Positions 26,203 through 34,945 of a stretch of 64,000 nucleotides of DNA are shown here, piece by piece. The number at the start of each line of letters is the position of its first letter. Position 1 is the stretch's first letter. The notes under the pieces are model-generated. The model searched no databases. It saw only the letters and a list, made by a program, of their open reading frames with translations, and was not told where the DNA came from. The stretch comes from Bacteroidia bacterium (GTDB lineage Bacteria; Bacteroidota; Bacteroidia; J057; JADKCL01). The DNA is taken from assembly GCA_020635905.1 (NCBI GenBank), contig JACJYV010000003.1, positions 868,001 to 932,000 on the forward strand, in the 5' to 3' direction. Both the position numbers and the translations under genes were made by a program.

Positions 26203-26260
26203 CCTCTTTCCTCAACTGCGTCCGCCTTGATCTATTTGGTTTTTTGAGGTTACTATAGGC
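26203..26260 (+). repeat. Truncated repeat unit on the right of the IS
   Basis: CTTTCCTCAACTGCGTCCGC and the following CTTGATCT match the right half of the array units. A diverged TTTGGTTTTTTGAGGTTACT replaces the usual TTTGTTTTTAGAGGTTCC. Together with the partial unit left of the IS, it reconstructs one repeat whose middle (about 24874-24909) is unlike the other units. Confidence 0.75.
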
Positions 26261-26305
26261 CTTTTCCCGCCAAACCAAAACCCAAAATCCTGCGTAAAAC
26301 CCGGC

Positions 26306-26890
26306 ATGCCATTCATTTCAATTGCAGGTAGCGGGGAAGATACTTCCAGATTCTTCCACTGGCACCAAAACATGGCTCACAACTGGGAAACCTTTGCCCA
26401 AAACCACGGTTTTGCCACTTCGGGCAACTATAATGCTTATGGTCTTGACCTGAAGATGGTGAGTGAAACGGATACATTTGCGGCGGAGATTCTGACTACC
26501 CACCAATTAAAAAACGTACAAAACGGGCTCATTCCGCGCAAGGGAGTTTATTTCAAACAAACGAAAATCCAATTAACATTTCCGCCGGGTGATGAATTTT
26601 ACCTTCGGCTGGAAAAGGGAAGTCTGTTCAAATCCAAGCGAAACTCCCTGAAGCTGAGCCATGGATACCGTGCCTGGACCAATGGCAATGAAAAATTCGC
26701 CCAAATCTTCCAATTTCAGGGGATGGGAAAACAGCTTTTTGCGGAAAGGAGCCTGAAAATATACCTTGACAGGGCCCAAGGTCAGATAAGCCTGCGTTTC
26801 TTTGGATTTTGGGGAGGAGTCAGCAAAATCGGGTCATTGCGGTATTTTGTGCTACATGCAGCAGATCTCCCAACCCCGCCAAATCCATAA
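26306..26890 (+). CDS. Hypothetical protein
   Basis: A 194-residue soluble protein without signal peptide, rich in aromatic and basic residues. Segments such as FISIAGSGEDTSRFFHWHQN and IQLTFPPGDEFYLRLEKGS are seen, with predicted mixed alpha/beta structure. I do not recognise a family or catalytic motif. It stands alone between the insertion sequence region and a membrane protein gene, 90 bp before the latter, with no clear promoter. Confidence 0.5.
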   Translation: MPFISIAGSGEDTSRFFHWHQNMAHNWETFAQNHGFATSGNYNAYGLDLKMVSETDTFAAEILTTHQLKNVQNGLIPRKGVYFKQTKIQLTFPPGDEFYLRLEKGSLFKSKRNSLKLSHGYRAWTNGNEKFAQIFQFQGMGKQLFAERSLKIYLDRAQGQISLRFFGFWGGVSKIGSLRYFVLHAADLPTPPNP

Positions 26891-26980
26891 ATTTCACTTA
26901 CAATGGAAAACCTGTTTCTTTTTCGCTTAAAAAATCAGATTTTTAGGAAGCAATCGTTAAGCTAATTAACAGCTAAGATC

Positions 26981-27493
26981 ATGCGCAAGACCGCTTTTCT
27001 GTCCATATTTGTGCTCCTGATTGGTTACTGGGCCTATATTCCCACCTTTTGGTTTCCGGAATTTGCCAATGTGGCCTACCTGCGCTTCCCCTGGATGATT
27101 CACGGGGCCTGTATTCTGGCGCATGTGGTCCTGATCATGATGTACAGCAAATGGAGCAAATGGCTGGTGCTGATGCTGCATTTTGGCCTGTTGATTGCCA
27201 CGCCATTCCTGCGCGACTCAGCCAACTGGCTCACCATCAAAATCAATTCTGACCGGCCTGTGGCCGAGTTCAAATCTCCCTATCCTGGCTATAAATTGGT
27301 TTTGCCCGGCCATCCAGATTACCAAATGCAGGGCGACGCCATGTTTGTCTATGCCGACCACGGCTGGACCTTTGAAGGGCTGGTTTTCCAGAAAGACCAC
27401 GGACTGAATCCCGCCTGGTATCAGCAGGAGGTGATGCCTTCATCCATTGGAAAAGTGTATAATAAGGATTGGTATAAGTATTCGCCAGACTGA
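26981..27493 (+). CDS. Hypothetical membrane protein
   Basis: A 170-residue protein with three hydrophobic segments in the first 85 residues (FLSIFVLLIGYWAYIPTFWF, MIHGACILAHVVLIMMY, WLVLMLHFGLLIATPFL). A C-terminal soluble part of about 80 residues follows, containing GYKLVLPGHPDYQMQG and DHGWTFEGLVF. No known motif. The stop codon lies within a perfect 12-bp hairpin that may serve as terminator. Confidence 0.6.
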   Translation: MRKTAFLSIFVLLIGYWAYIPTFWFPEFANVAYLRFPWMIHGACILAHVVLIMMYSKWSKWLVLMLHFGLLIATPFLRDSANWLTIKINSDRPVAEFKSPYPGYKLVLPGHPDYQMQGDAMFVYADHGWTFEGLVFQKDHGLNPAWYQQEVMPSSIGKVYNKDWYKYSPD

Positions 27494-27514
27494 AAACGGT
27501 TCCCGTTTTCAGTC
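27488..27514 (+). terminator. Perfect hairpin overlapping the stop codon at 27493
   Basis: GACTGAAAACGG, loop TTC, CCGTTTTCAGTC: a 12-bp perfect stem with a 3-nt loop, starting inside the last codons of the membrane gene. There is no U-tract after it, so intrinsic termination is uncertain; it may also stabilise the 3' end. Confidence 0.45.
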
Positions 27515-27515
27515 A

Positions 27516-27571
27516 CGGTTTACGGTTTACGGTTTACAGTCGATGGTCGACGGTCGACAGTCCATGGTCTA
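27516..27571 (+). repeat. Heptamer array (CGGTTTA-type)
   Basis: Eight consecutive 7-mers: CGGTTTA three times, then CAGTCGA, TGGTCGA, CGGTCGA, CAGTCCA and TGGTCTA. The reverse complement of the first unit is the unit of the larger array at 40573-40656. Confidence 0.85.
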
Positions 27572-27639
27572 CCAGTAAACTTTTGTCCCTACTTGCAGCT
27601 CATAGCTCGTAGCTCGTTGCTTTTAGCCGTAGCCTGCGG

Positions 27640-28746
27640 CTACCAACCAACCACCACCCGCTGCACAATTGCCCCCATTTTCACGAAATAGATTCCGCTC
27701 TGGAAGCCTGAGAAGTCCAGATTGAGCTGGTTTTCACCTTTGTCAAGCATGACCTGCTGCTGGTGCACCATTCTGCCGCGGGAATCCAGCAGCTGGATTT
27801 CGGCCAGGCGGGCGGATTCTGCCAGGATATTCAGGTTGGCCTGATCGATGATGGGATTGGGCATGATGTAGCCAAAAGAAAGACCCGAAGGGTCAAAAAC
27901 CGTCACTTCCACAATGGGCGACCAGGACTCTTCCCCGTTGCGATCCACAGTGTGCAGACGGTACCAGGAAGTGCCGTATTCGGGGCGCAGATCTGAGTAA
28001 TCGTGGCGGGAAGCTTCTTTGCCTGTGTTTTGGCCCTGAATCATCCCCAGTTCACTGAAATCCTGGCCAGATCTGGCCCGCTCGATGTAGTAGCGGGTGT
28101 CCTCGTGGTCGCCTTCGGCGACCCAGGAAAGATCCACCTGGCCCTGATTCACCTCAGCCTGAAAATCACTCACTTTCACATCCAAAATAATGGTGGTGAT
28201 TTGCGACATATTGTCCACCCCCAGAGAAGAAAAAGTGCCTGTTCCAATCACCACCTGCCAGATCAGACTGGTCCAGGCAGAGGTGGGGGTAAAAGAAACG
28301 TTATGGGTGTTCCAGGTAGAATTGGTGAGTTGGGGGCTGCTCCAGAGAATCTGGCTCATGGTACAACCTGTGCCGCCCCAAAGCCGGGCAATGCAATTGC
28401 CGTTCCAACTGCCGTTATAGGCCTGCAGGTTGGCCAGATCGACCGTCATATTGTGGACGGTACCAGGCATGAGGGGGGTGCTGGTGAGGGCCCGTCCGCT
28501 CTCCTGAGAGGAGGGGATGGATTGCAGGTAAACCAGTCCATAATAGGTGGAACCATTGGAAGCGGGGAGAGAGACGCCCCACCAGGGTGGCTGGGTATCG
28601 GGTGAACCGCCGCAGGCGGTCCAGTTGGGAGGCGAAACACTGCTGGCCGCTGAACCTTCAAAAGAAGGATTGAGCACGGTGATAACCTGTCCTTCCAACC
28701 CTGCAAAAAACAAGAGGCATATTGATATTACCAGAAAATTTTTCAT
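27640..28746 (-). CDS. Secreted protein with T9SS type A-like sorting domain
   Basis: A 368-residue protein with signal peptide residues 1-19 (LVISICLLFFAGLEGQ). Residues 20-185 form a beta-sandwich-like domain (NPSFEGSAASSVSPPNW ... VIGTGTFSSLGVDNMS), reminiscent of carbohydrate-binding or discoidin-like modules. About 190-280 is a fibronectin-III-like domain (DVKVSDFQAEVNQGQVDLSW ... YGTSWYRLHTVDRNGEE). The last 75 residues are a sorting domain (GYIMPNPIIDQANLNIL ... SGFQSGIYFVKMG). Probably surface-attached or released by T9SS. No enzymatic motif recognised. Confidence 0.75.
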   Translation of the reverse strand: MKNFLVISICLLFFAGLEGQVITVLNPSFEGSAASSVSPPNWTACGGSPDTQPPWWGVSLPASNGSTYYGLVYLQSIPSSQESGRALTSTPLMPGTVHNMTVDLANLQAYNGSWNGNCIARLWGGTGCTMSQILWSSPQLTNSTWNTHNVSFTPTSAWTSLIWQVVIGTGTFSSLGVDNMSQITTIILDVKVSDFQAEVNQGQVDLSWVAEGDHEDTRYYIERARSGQDFSELGMIQGQNTGKEASRHDYSDLRPEYGTSWYRLHTVDRNGEESWSPIVEVTVFDPSGLSFGYIMPNPIIDQANLNILAESARLAEIQLLDSRGRMVHQQQVMLDKGENQLNLDFSGFQSGIYFVKMGAIVQRVVVGW

Positions 28747-28871
28747 CTCTTTACCCTTTGAAACTCATACAATTTACAAAAAAATACGTCAGGCGGGAAG
28801 GAAGAAATGGGCAAGATATGCTTGCCCTTTCAATATCAGGTAGTTAAACAGAACTTTTCAGAAATGGGAAT

Positions 28872-29276
28872 TCAGAAATATTTCTGAATAATGCCCTCTA
28901 TTTTCTCCTCCATCAGCGGTTTGTAGAGGTATTCTGAAACGCTCGCATAGGTATTGGCTTTTTCCAGATCAGAGGGGTGGAGAGAAGTGGTAAGCATCAC
29001 GATCAAAGCTTTGATTTCCTTGCTCACAGGCAGACTTTCGTACGCATCCAGAAACTCGAACCCGTTCATCACAGGCATGTTGATATCAAGCAGGATCAAA
29101 TCGGGGATCTTGCTGTCATTGTCCAGACATTCCCTGAGATACTCCAGCGCCACTTCCCCGTTTTCGCGGATCACAATATTTTCGGCCAATCCGAGCTCCT
29201 TCAGGAGAAATTCATTGTAGAAGTTGACTGTCTCGTCATCCTCAATCAGCATGATACATTCAAGATTCCTTCTCAT
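28872..29276 (-). CDS. Single-domain response regulator
   Basis: A 134-residue receiver domain and nothing else. Acidic pocket Asp13-Asp14 (LIEDDE), phosphoacceptor Asp64 (LILLDINMPVMNGFEF), Thr in VMLTTSLHPSD and Lys in YLYKPL. The extended loop between the fourth helix and fifth strand is typical of Rcp1-type single-domain regulators that pass phosphate to, or control, another protein rather than DNA. It is encoded 11 bp after the histidine kinase, so that kinase is its probable partner. Confidence 0.92.
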   Translation of the reverse strand: MRRNLECIMLIEDDETVNFYNEFLLKELGLAENIVIRENGEVALEYLRECLDNDSKIPDLILLDINMPVMNGFEFLDAYESLPVSKEIKALIVMLTTSLHPSDLEKANTYASVSEYLYKPLMEEKIEGIIQKYF

Positions 29277-29287
29277 CGTAATAGTCT

Positions 29288-30271
29288 TTAGTTTTTTGGT
29301 AGTTCAATTAAAAATTTAGTTCCGTGGTTGACCTGGCTTTGTATCTGAATACTTCCGCCGGCCTTGTCAATAATTCGCTTGATGATATACAGCCCGATTC
29401 CCGTCCCTTCCGCTCCCGTATGCAGGCGTTTGAACATTTTAAAAATCTTATTCTTGTGTTTTTCGAGGTCAATTCCCCGGCCGTTGTCCTCCACTTCAAG
29501 GTGAAAATTCCTGGCTGTTTCAGAGGTCCTGATCCAGATTTCAGGATTCCTTTCAGGGGAAGAATATTTGAGGGCATTGGAAATCAGGTTTTGCAAAATG
29601 CTGTCCATGCTTCTGGGTTGAAACATGATTTTGGGGGCAGTTTTGGTTTCCAGGTGAATTTTTGACTCGCGGCGATTCACCATTTCTGCGATGGATTCCA
29701 GCACTTCTCCCACGGCCTTGTCGATCACAATTTCCTCCTTGGGCTCCTCAAAATTCCGTTCTATGCGGGAAATATTCAGCAAATCTGAGATGGTTACCTG
29801 AAATTTTTCTGCGGATTTGTCCATACGAAGCAGGATTTCCTCCACCATTTTTTCAGACCCGGGTCTGTCTTTCACCGTGCGCAGCATGCTGATCATGCTT
29901 TTGAAATTGACTACGGGTGTTTTGAGGTCGTGAGAGGCCGTGTAAATCAAACCATCCAGCGCAGAGTTCAGTTCAGTCAGTTCAGAATTCTGAATCTCCA
30001 GGCGGCTGGTATAGGCCAGACTGTCGTTTTCGCGGTCCTTCTGCTCTTGCAAAAGCCGCTCAATGGATAAGCCAATGAAGTAGGAAAAAAGTCCCAGAAA
30101 AAAAGGAGCCGTATCAATGATCATCAGCAGTGGGTCGCTGCTTTGAATCTCCAGGCATTTTGCAATTGAAAACCCGCCTTCAGACTGATAACACCTGATC
30201 AGGGTACCAATCACAGGAAAACAAATCCCAAATAAAACTCCCCAAATGAGATATTTAATGCGAGGACGCAT
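29288..30271 (-). CDS. Membrane sensor histidine kinase
   Basis: A 327-residue kinase. Two membrane segments (about 8-24 and 50-70) bracket a short periplasmic loop of about 25 residues, then a coiled-coil linker (residues 71-108). Phosphorylated His114 is in YTASHDLKTPVVNF. The catalytic domain follows: N box NLISNALKYSSPER, G1 VEDNGRGIDLEKH, F box FKMFKRLH and G2 GTGIGLYIIKRI. The H box is closest to phytochrome-type kinases. The small periplasmic loop suggests sensing within or near the membrane. Forms an operon with the response regulator 11 bp downstream. Confidence 0.92.
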   Translation of the reverse strand: MRPRIKYLIWGVLFGICFPVIGTLIRCYQSEGGFSIAKCLEIQSSDPLLMIIDTAPFFLGLFSYFIGLSIERLLQEQKDRENDSLAYTSRLEIQNSELTELNSALDGLIYTASHDLKTPVVNFKSMISMLRTVKDRPGSEKMVEEILLRMDKSAEKFQVTISDLLNISRIERNFEEPKEEIVIDKAVGEVLESIAEMVNRRESKIHLETKTAPKIMFQPRSMDSILQNLISNALKYSSPERNPEIWIRTSETARNFHLEVEDNGRGIDLEKHKNKIFKMFKRLHTGAEGTGIGLYIIKRIIDKAGGSIQIQSQVNHGTKFLIELPKN

Positions 30272-30474
30272 GAGTTGGAAACTGGTGCTAAATTACTTAC
30301 TGTCTACAGGTTATCCATAAAACCAGACTAACCTCAAAAAAGTTCAAAGTGATAAAAAATTCCTTTGAAACGGTCACATATACACTCGAGTCGATCAAAA
30401 ATATGGATTAATGGCCAATTTTCCGAACGAACTTATCCCCACCCAACGGGTAGCTTGGCTCGTATTCTCTACTT

Positions 30475-31212
30475 TTAAATATCTGGATTACCTGTATTGT
30501 TTCGCAAAAGTTGGATAATCTCCTCCACAGATTCCAATAAGGGAGTTTGGTCCTGAATGATGCGCAAACTAATCACAATGCGGTTTTCCAACAGATTTTC
30601 AAAATAGGGATCCCGAAAAAGGGGCACAAAATCAACCCTGTGACGACTGCTGGCTGCTCCGCTGAAGCCATCCGTGTAAGGAAGTAAATTGAGCATGGGA
30701 ATTTTGGTATTGAAATAGGGGATGATGGTATTCCAGACCTGCTCCACTCCACGGTCCTCCTCTTCCTGCGCGTCCTCCAGCTTACCTGGCCAGGCGGCCA
30801 GCCTGACCCCCAAATCATTGTCTTCAATGAGTTTGAGATTCCCCGAATTCAAAAGGGCATTGAGTTCGCCCATTTCAGGATTGAAGGTGTGGCTCTGGAT
30901 CACCTCATTCAGCAAAGGATAGACCGAATCGGGTGCTTGTCCCTGAAAATCAGGGCCGGTAAACTGAAGCAGCCTTTGGGCTGCGCGGATCACCACCCCA
31001 TGCTGGGCGATTTTGAGGCTGAGTTGCTCCTGGTTGTGCAAAAATTCATCCAGAATCCCTTGCATGACCTTGCGACCATCCTTTTTCTCCTTCACGTCGT
31101 CCCACCAGGCGTCGATCGAAAAAGCAATCAGAATGCCGGCCACCACCAGAAATAATTCCCCGGCTGCCCATCGCCAGTCCACTCTCAGCTTTCTCAGAAT
31201 TTGCGTACGCAT
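30475..31212 (-). CDS. DUF6090-like single-pass membrane protein
   Basis: The ATG at 31212 is preferred to a TTG two codons earlier. The roughly 245-residue protein has a short basic N-terminus (RTQILRKLRVDWRW), one membrane helix with the characteristic ELFLVVAGILIAFSIDAWWD, and then a helical periplasmic domain of about 200 residues (VMQGILDEFLHNQEQLSLKI ... LNALLNSGNLKLIEDNDL). The signature of membrane helix followed by D-x-W-W/N and the SGxLxLI segment matches a Bacteroidota family of unknown function (DUF6090). A perfect -7 box for this strand (TAAATTTG, complement of 31216-31223) lies at the start, so transcription may begin at or close to the ATG. Confidence 0.7.
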   Translation of the reverse strand: MRTQILRKLRVDWRWAAGELFLVVAGILIAFSIDAWWDDVKEKKDGRKVMQGILDEFLHNQEQLSLKIAQHGVVIRAAQRLLQFTGPDFQGQAPDSVYPLLNEVIQSHTFNPEMGELNALLNSGNLKLIEDNDLGVRLAAWPGKLEDAQEEEDRGVEQVWNTIIPYFNTKIPMLNLLPYTDGFSGAASSRHRVDFVPLFRDPYFENLLENRIVISLRIIQDQTPLLESVEEIIQLLRNNTGNPDI

Positions 31213-31296
31213 GGCCAAATTTAATCAGTTCCAACTTGCAAATGCCTGATGAAGCTCAATTTCTGTAACTTTTTTCCTTACCTCCGTTCCCTGCTT

Positions 31297-32169
31297 ATGA
31301 AAAAGCTGTTTCTCCTGATCCTGCCCATCCTGCTGGCCTGTACGCAAAAAACCCCTTTTTCATGCGTTGGAAAATCTCCTCCACGGGCTTTGGGGGCGAA
31401 TTTTACCCTCATTTCCCACCAACACCTGGCAATCCTTTTTGAGAACGAAAAGCCAGCCCCCTGCCACTGCCAGCCGTCTCCTCTCCCAGCCTGGTCGCAA
31501 TGCTGCAACCAGGTTCAGATCACCCTGGATTTGGGAAGTTTTGGCAAGAAAAAATACGAAAAAACCCTCTCAGACTGGTCTCATCCTGATTCTGTGCCCG
31601 GCCAGGTAAGATCGCTGCTAATTTATAATGTGGACACCTTGCCAGACCAGCTGAGGCTTTTTTCCAAAGTAGAAACACTTGTGCTGGCCACACCCCGCAA
31701 CCTTGAAAATCTGGCGATTTTCCCTCATTTAAAAACCCTTGTGATCGAGGAATATCAGGGCCCGCTAACTCTGAAAAAAAAGGAATTTCCCGACCTCCAA
31801 CGTCTTGTTTTTCACAAAACCTACCTCCATCCTGGCTTTGATTTCGCAGAAATTTCACAGCTCCAGGAATTGCGTTTTGCCTACGCAGGATTCAAAGAGT
31901 GGCCCGAAAATTTTGACCAAATGACCTGCCTGAAAATCCTGGAAATGGGTGCCTACAATGGCGAATTCATGGATTTGAGCCAGTTGGATTTGAGTAAATT
32001 TCCCTGCCTGACCGAAGCCACCTTTCAGACCTGGTACGACAAATTCACTTCCCTCCCACAGGGTATATTGCCTTCCAACCTGAAAAAACTGAAGGTGCAG
32101 CACCAAAAACTGACCGAAGCAGACCGCGAATTACTGGCTGCGTTTGTGGAAAGCAGACAAAAGCCTTAA
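31297..32169 (+). CDS. Leucine-rich-repeat-like lipoprotein
   Basis: I chose the ATG at 31297, giving signal peptide KKLFLLILPILLAC with lipobox LLAC; the upstream ATG at 31249 would bury it behind 16 residues. The mature part of about 275 residues has cysteines early (CHCQPSPL, QCC) and then leucine-rich segments with about 23-residue spacing (VETLVLATPRNLENLAIFPH, LKTLVIEEYQGPL, LQELRFAYAGFKEWPENFDQ, LKILEMGAYNGEFMDLSQL, LKKLKVQHQKLTEAD). Such solenoids bind proteins or ligands. Probably anchored in the periplasm or at the surface; partner unknown. Confidence 0.7.
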   Translation: MKKLFLLILPILLACTQKTPFSCVGKSPPRALGANFTLISHQHLAILFENEKPAPCHCQPSPLPAWSQCCNQVQITLDLGSFGKKKYEKTLSDWSHPDSVPGQVRSLLIYNVDTLPDQLRLFSKVETLVLATPRNLENLAIFPHLKTLVIEEYQGPLTLKKKEFPDLQRLVFHKTYLHPGFDFAEISQLQELRFAYAGFKEWPENFDQMTCLKILEMGAYNGEFMDLSQLDLSKFPCLTEATFQTWYDKFTSLPQGILPSNLKKLKVQHQKLTEADRELLAAFVESRQKP

Positions 32170-32213
32170 TTTTTGGAGTATTATTCTTCCTGACAGACTT
32201 TGACCTTTTTATC

Positions 32214-32720
32214 ATGCAGTATATCATTGAAACAGAACGAATTCTCCTCCGCAAGTATTCCCTCACCGACCTGCACGATGCGGCCCGCATGGGCAGCGAC
32301 CCTGAAGTGATGCGCTTCACGGGCGAAGGAATGGTGGACCGCGCAAAAATGTTGGACATTCTGGAAAATGTCATTCTGGCTGATTATAAGGCTTATGGGT
32401 ATGGTCGCTGGGTGATGGAATTGAAAAGCACGGGTGAATACATGGGCTTTTGCGGCCTGAAATATCTGCCTGATATCCAGGAAGTTGACCTCGGCTATCG
32501 CATGTTTCCCCGCTTTTGGGGACAGGGCTACGCGACGGAAGCCGCTCAGGCCACGCTGGATTACGGATTTGAAGTTTTGGGCCTGAAGCGCATCATTGGA
32601 CAGGCTTTTCCCGAAAATGTAGCTTCTGTAAGGGTGTTGGAAAAGTTGGGGATGAAATTTGAGGGAACAAGTTCAGATGGCGGCCCGGAATGGCATATCT
32701 TTGCGGTCAATCGTCCCTGA
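32214..32720 (+). CDS. GNAT-family N-acetyltransferase (RimJ/RimL type)
   Basis: A 168-residue GNAT. It begins IIETERILLRKYSLTDLHDA, as RimJ-like enzymes do. YMGFCGLKYLPDIQEVDLGY gives strands 4-5, and the acetyl-CoA pyrophosphate loop is RFWGQGYATEAAQA (Q/R-x-x-G-x-G/A). The end, NVASVRVLEKLGMKFEG, is the usual final helix. Substrate may be a protein N-terminus, an antibiotic or a small amine; the sequence does not say. The methyltransferase start lies 11 bp downstream. Confidence 0.88.
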   Translation: MQYIIETERILLRKYSLTDLHDAARMGSDPEVMRFTGEGMVDRAKMLDILENVILADYKAYGYGRWVMELKSTGEYMGFCGLKYLPDIQEVDLGYRMFPRFWGQGYATEAAQATLDYGFEVLGLKRIIGQAFPENVASVRVLEKLGMKFEGTSSDGGPEWHIFAVNRP

Positions 32721-32731
32721 TTGAAACCCTC

Positions 32732-33364
32732 ATGCAGTCAAAAAGCCACATTCAGCTTACCTACGATCAGAATGCCGCGACCTATGCCCGCGTTTTTGGG
32801 GATGAACTGAGCCACAAGCCTCAGGACCAGGCCTGGCTGGCCGAGTTTGCAGCTTCGCTGGAACCAGGTCCGGTCTGGGAAATCGGGTGTGGCAGCGGCC
32901 ACATTGGAGCTTTTTTACATGATCTGGGGGTGGAAATCACGGTAACGGATTTTGGCCTGGAAATGGTGCGGACCGCGGCAAAGTCATTCCCTGAAATGAA
33001 ATTTCAGCGGGAGGATTTCTTTGCTTTGAGTGCCCAAAACAACTCCCTGAGTGGCATTCTGGGATTTTATGCCCTTGTCAATTATCCAACCCAGGCACTG
33101 AATCCCGTTTTCAAAGAAATTCACCGTGTCTTAAAACCGCGGGGGAAGGTCCTGCTCAGCGTTCATCTGGGCGAGGGCAGTCTGATGAATGAGAGCTTTC
33201 TGGAAAGCGGCACCCAACTGGAATTTTTCTTTCATAATCCTGAAGTATTTTGCCAGGCCATGTAAGCCAACGGGCTGAAAATCAATCAGTGCAATATCCG
33301 GGACCATGTGGAAGGCTTCGAATATCCCACCCAAAGGGCCTATTTATTTGCCGAAAAAGCCTGA
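32732..33364 (+). pseudogene. Class I SAM-dependent methyltransferase interrupted by one in-frame stop
   Basis: Start ATG at 32732 (MQSKSHIQLTYDQNAATYA). The SAM site is WEIGCGSGHIGAFLHDLG (about residues 51-68), then VTDFGLEMVRTAA, and FKEIHRVLKPRGKVLLSVH as the post-I strand. Codon 178 (33263-33265) is TAA. Beyond it the frame stays open for 32 codons reading ANGLKINQCNIRDHVEGFEY and RAYLFAEKA, the normal C-terminal strands of this family, to TGA at 33362-33364. One base change (for example GAA to TAA) explains it. The truncated product lacks the last two strands and is probably unstable; readthrough or a sequencing error is the alternative. Confidence 0.85.
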
Positions 33365-33490
33365 TTTTTTGTTGAATTTCCTGAATTCAGGCACCTGTAA
33401 TACAGAATGGGTCAGATTGCGGGAAAATCCGTTAATTTGAAGGACCAAATATCAGGTCGCGACCTGTCGGGGCCCAAAAAGAACGAAGTT

Positions 33491-34831
33491 TTGAAAAAGA
33501 ACCTGCTTACCATCCTGTCTATCCTGATGCCTCTGTGGCTGTTTGCCGGGGATTTTCAGGATTCCTTATTTCATCATGCTTCTTTGGTGGTGACGGGACG
33601 GATTGAGTCCAGCCAGTTTCTTTTTATCGAGGACCTGGGCACGGAAATTCACCAGATCAGGCTTGAAAATCAGAAAATTTATAAACTGGATTGCCCGATT
33701 CCAGCAGAAACAGGCCCTTTTCTGGTCACAGTCTCCAACCTGGATTTTCCGGCCATCAATCAGCCTGACGGCCAGTGGCAGCAGCCCTATCAGGCAGGAA
33801 AATGGATCATTTTCCTGCGGGCCGACCACCTGAACGGCAAAGCCGGGCAGTTGAGGCCATACCAACTGGTGCCCTGGACCCCTGAGCTGGAGGTGCGGCT
33901 GAAAAATCTTGCTGAAAGTGAGATCATTGATCTGAGGCCGCCACCCACACCCAAAAATCCTCCCTGTAGCTTTTGCAAAGCGGCCGAGGCAGGCGAGTGG
34001 AAGCAGGTTGAACGCATTGTGCGCCGCAAACTGAGGGCCCTCAAAACCATCAAAAGGGCTGAAAGAGGGAAAAAATTCAACGAATGGCTGTTGGTCAAGC
34101 CCTGCGTGACCAAAATTGTGCCTCCCATGGCCATTTTGTCGTCATTGCCCAGTTGGTCCTCAGATTATGTTGGGTTGCGCCTCAACGGACAGGCGCAGGG
34201 CATCTACCTGACCTTTCAGATTGGAAGAGTTTACCGCCTGTTCTGGCTCAGTCTGGGCAGCACCCTCAATTATTACCACCTTACCAGCCTCACTTTTGGG
34301 GACGATCCAGAGCCCCTTTATGCCAGCAGCGATCGCATGAACACCCTCAGCGTCCTGCTCGATACTGCGGCATCGCGCAATTATCCACCCACCTACATTC
34401 CCCCTGATTCCGTGTTCCGTGCCGCTCAAAAACAGAAACCAGACGATTTCTGGACTTTGAATTGCACCTATCTAAAGCCTGAACAGTGGCACACCACCAT
34501 TCAAAATCTGACTGCCCAAAAACAGGTCATTTCCCTCTGCCTGGCCACCGCGCATTGCTCCCAGGAAATCAGAACTGAAGCCGTAGTGGCCCTGCGGGAA
34601 ATCAACGATCCCAAAGCTATTCCTTACCTCCTGAATCTGGCTGTTCATACTGCCAATCACCCGGCTGAATTGCCTGAATATATTCCCCAATATGAGATTT
34701 TTTGCCGGGAATTGATTCATACCCTCGATAGCCTGACTGGTTGCAAAGTCGGGCAGTCAAATGAGCAAATCAGCCTCACGGACCGTCTTTTGCAAGGCAA
34801 TGCAATCTGGAAATCAAAGGTGATCTGGTAG
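33491..34831 (+). CDS. Secreted hypothetical protein with a HEAT-like segment
   Basis: A signal peptide (KKNLLTILSILMPLWLFAG) follows directly after the TTG at 33491, which I prefer; the upstream ATG at 33407 would add 28 residues of unlikely composition. About 446 residues. The N-terminal 130 residues are beta-rich (ASLVVTGRIESSQFLFIED, GKWIIFLRADHL). A CSFCKAAEAG segment lies near the middle. The C-terminal part has one HEAT-like unit (TEAVVALREINDPKAIPYLL). No enzymatic motif. Likely periplasmic; function unknown. Confidence 0.55.
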   Translation: MKKNLLTILSILMPLWLFAGDFQDSLFHHASLVVTGRIESSQFLFIEDLGTEIHQIRLENQKIYKLDCPIPAETGPFLVTVSNLDFPAINQPDGQWQQPYQAGKWIIFLRADHLNGKAGQLRPYQLVPWTPELEVRLKNLAESEIIDLRPPPTPKNPPCSFCKAAEAGEWKQVERIVRRKLRALKTIKRAERGKKFNEWLLVKPCVTKIVPPMAILSSLPSWSSDYVGLRLNGQAQGIYLTFQIGRVYRLFWLSLGSTLNYYHLTSLTFGDDPEPLYASSDRMNTLSVLLDTAASRNYPPTYIPPDSVFRAAQKQKPDDFWTLNCTYLKPEQWHTTIQNLTAQKQVISLCLATAHCSQEIRTEAVVALREINDPKAIPYLLNLAVHTANHPAELPEYIPQYEIFCRELIHTLDSLTGCKVGQSNEQISLTDRLLQGNAIWKSKVIW

Positions 34832-34873
34832 AAAATTCAGCCCTGACGAGTTGCAAGCAAATGCCTTCTGCCC

Positions 34874-34904
34874 TTGCAGCAAAGCACAAACTTCCGTATC
34901 TTGA
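34874..34904 (+). promoter_or_regulatory. Bacteroidota-type promoter for the small protein at 34946
   Basis: TTG at 34874-34876, 20-bp spacer, TATCTTGA at 34897-34904. The -7 box is imperfect. The start codon follows 41 bp later. Confidence 0.4.
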
Positions 34905-34945
34905 TTGCAGGAATTTTCCATATTTTTCACCCAAAACCCAGACCC

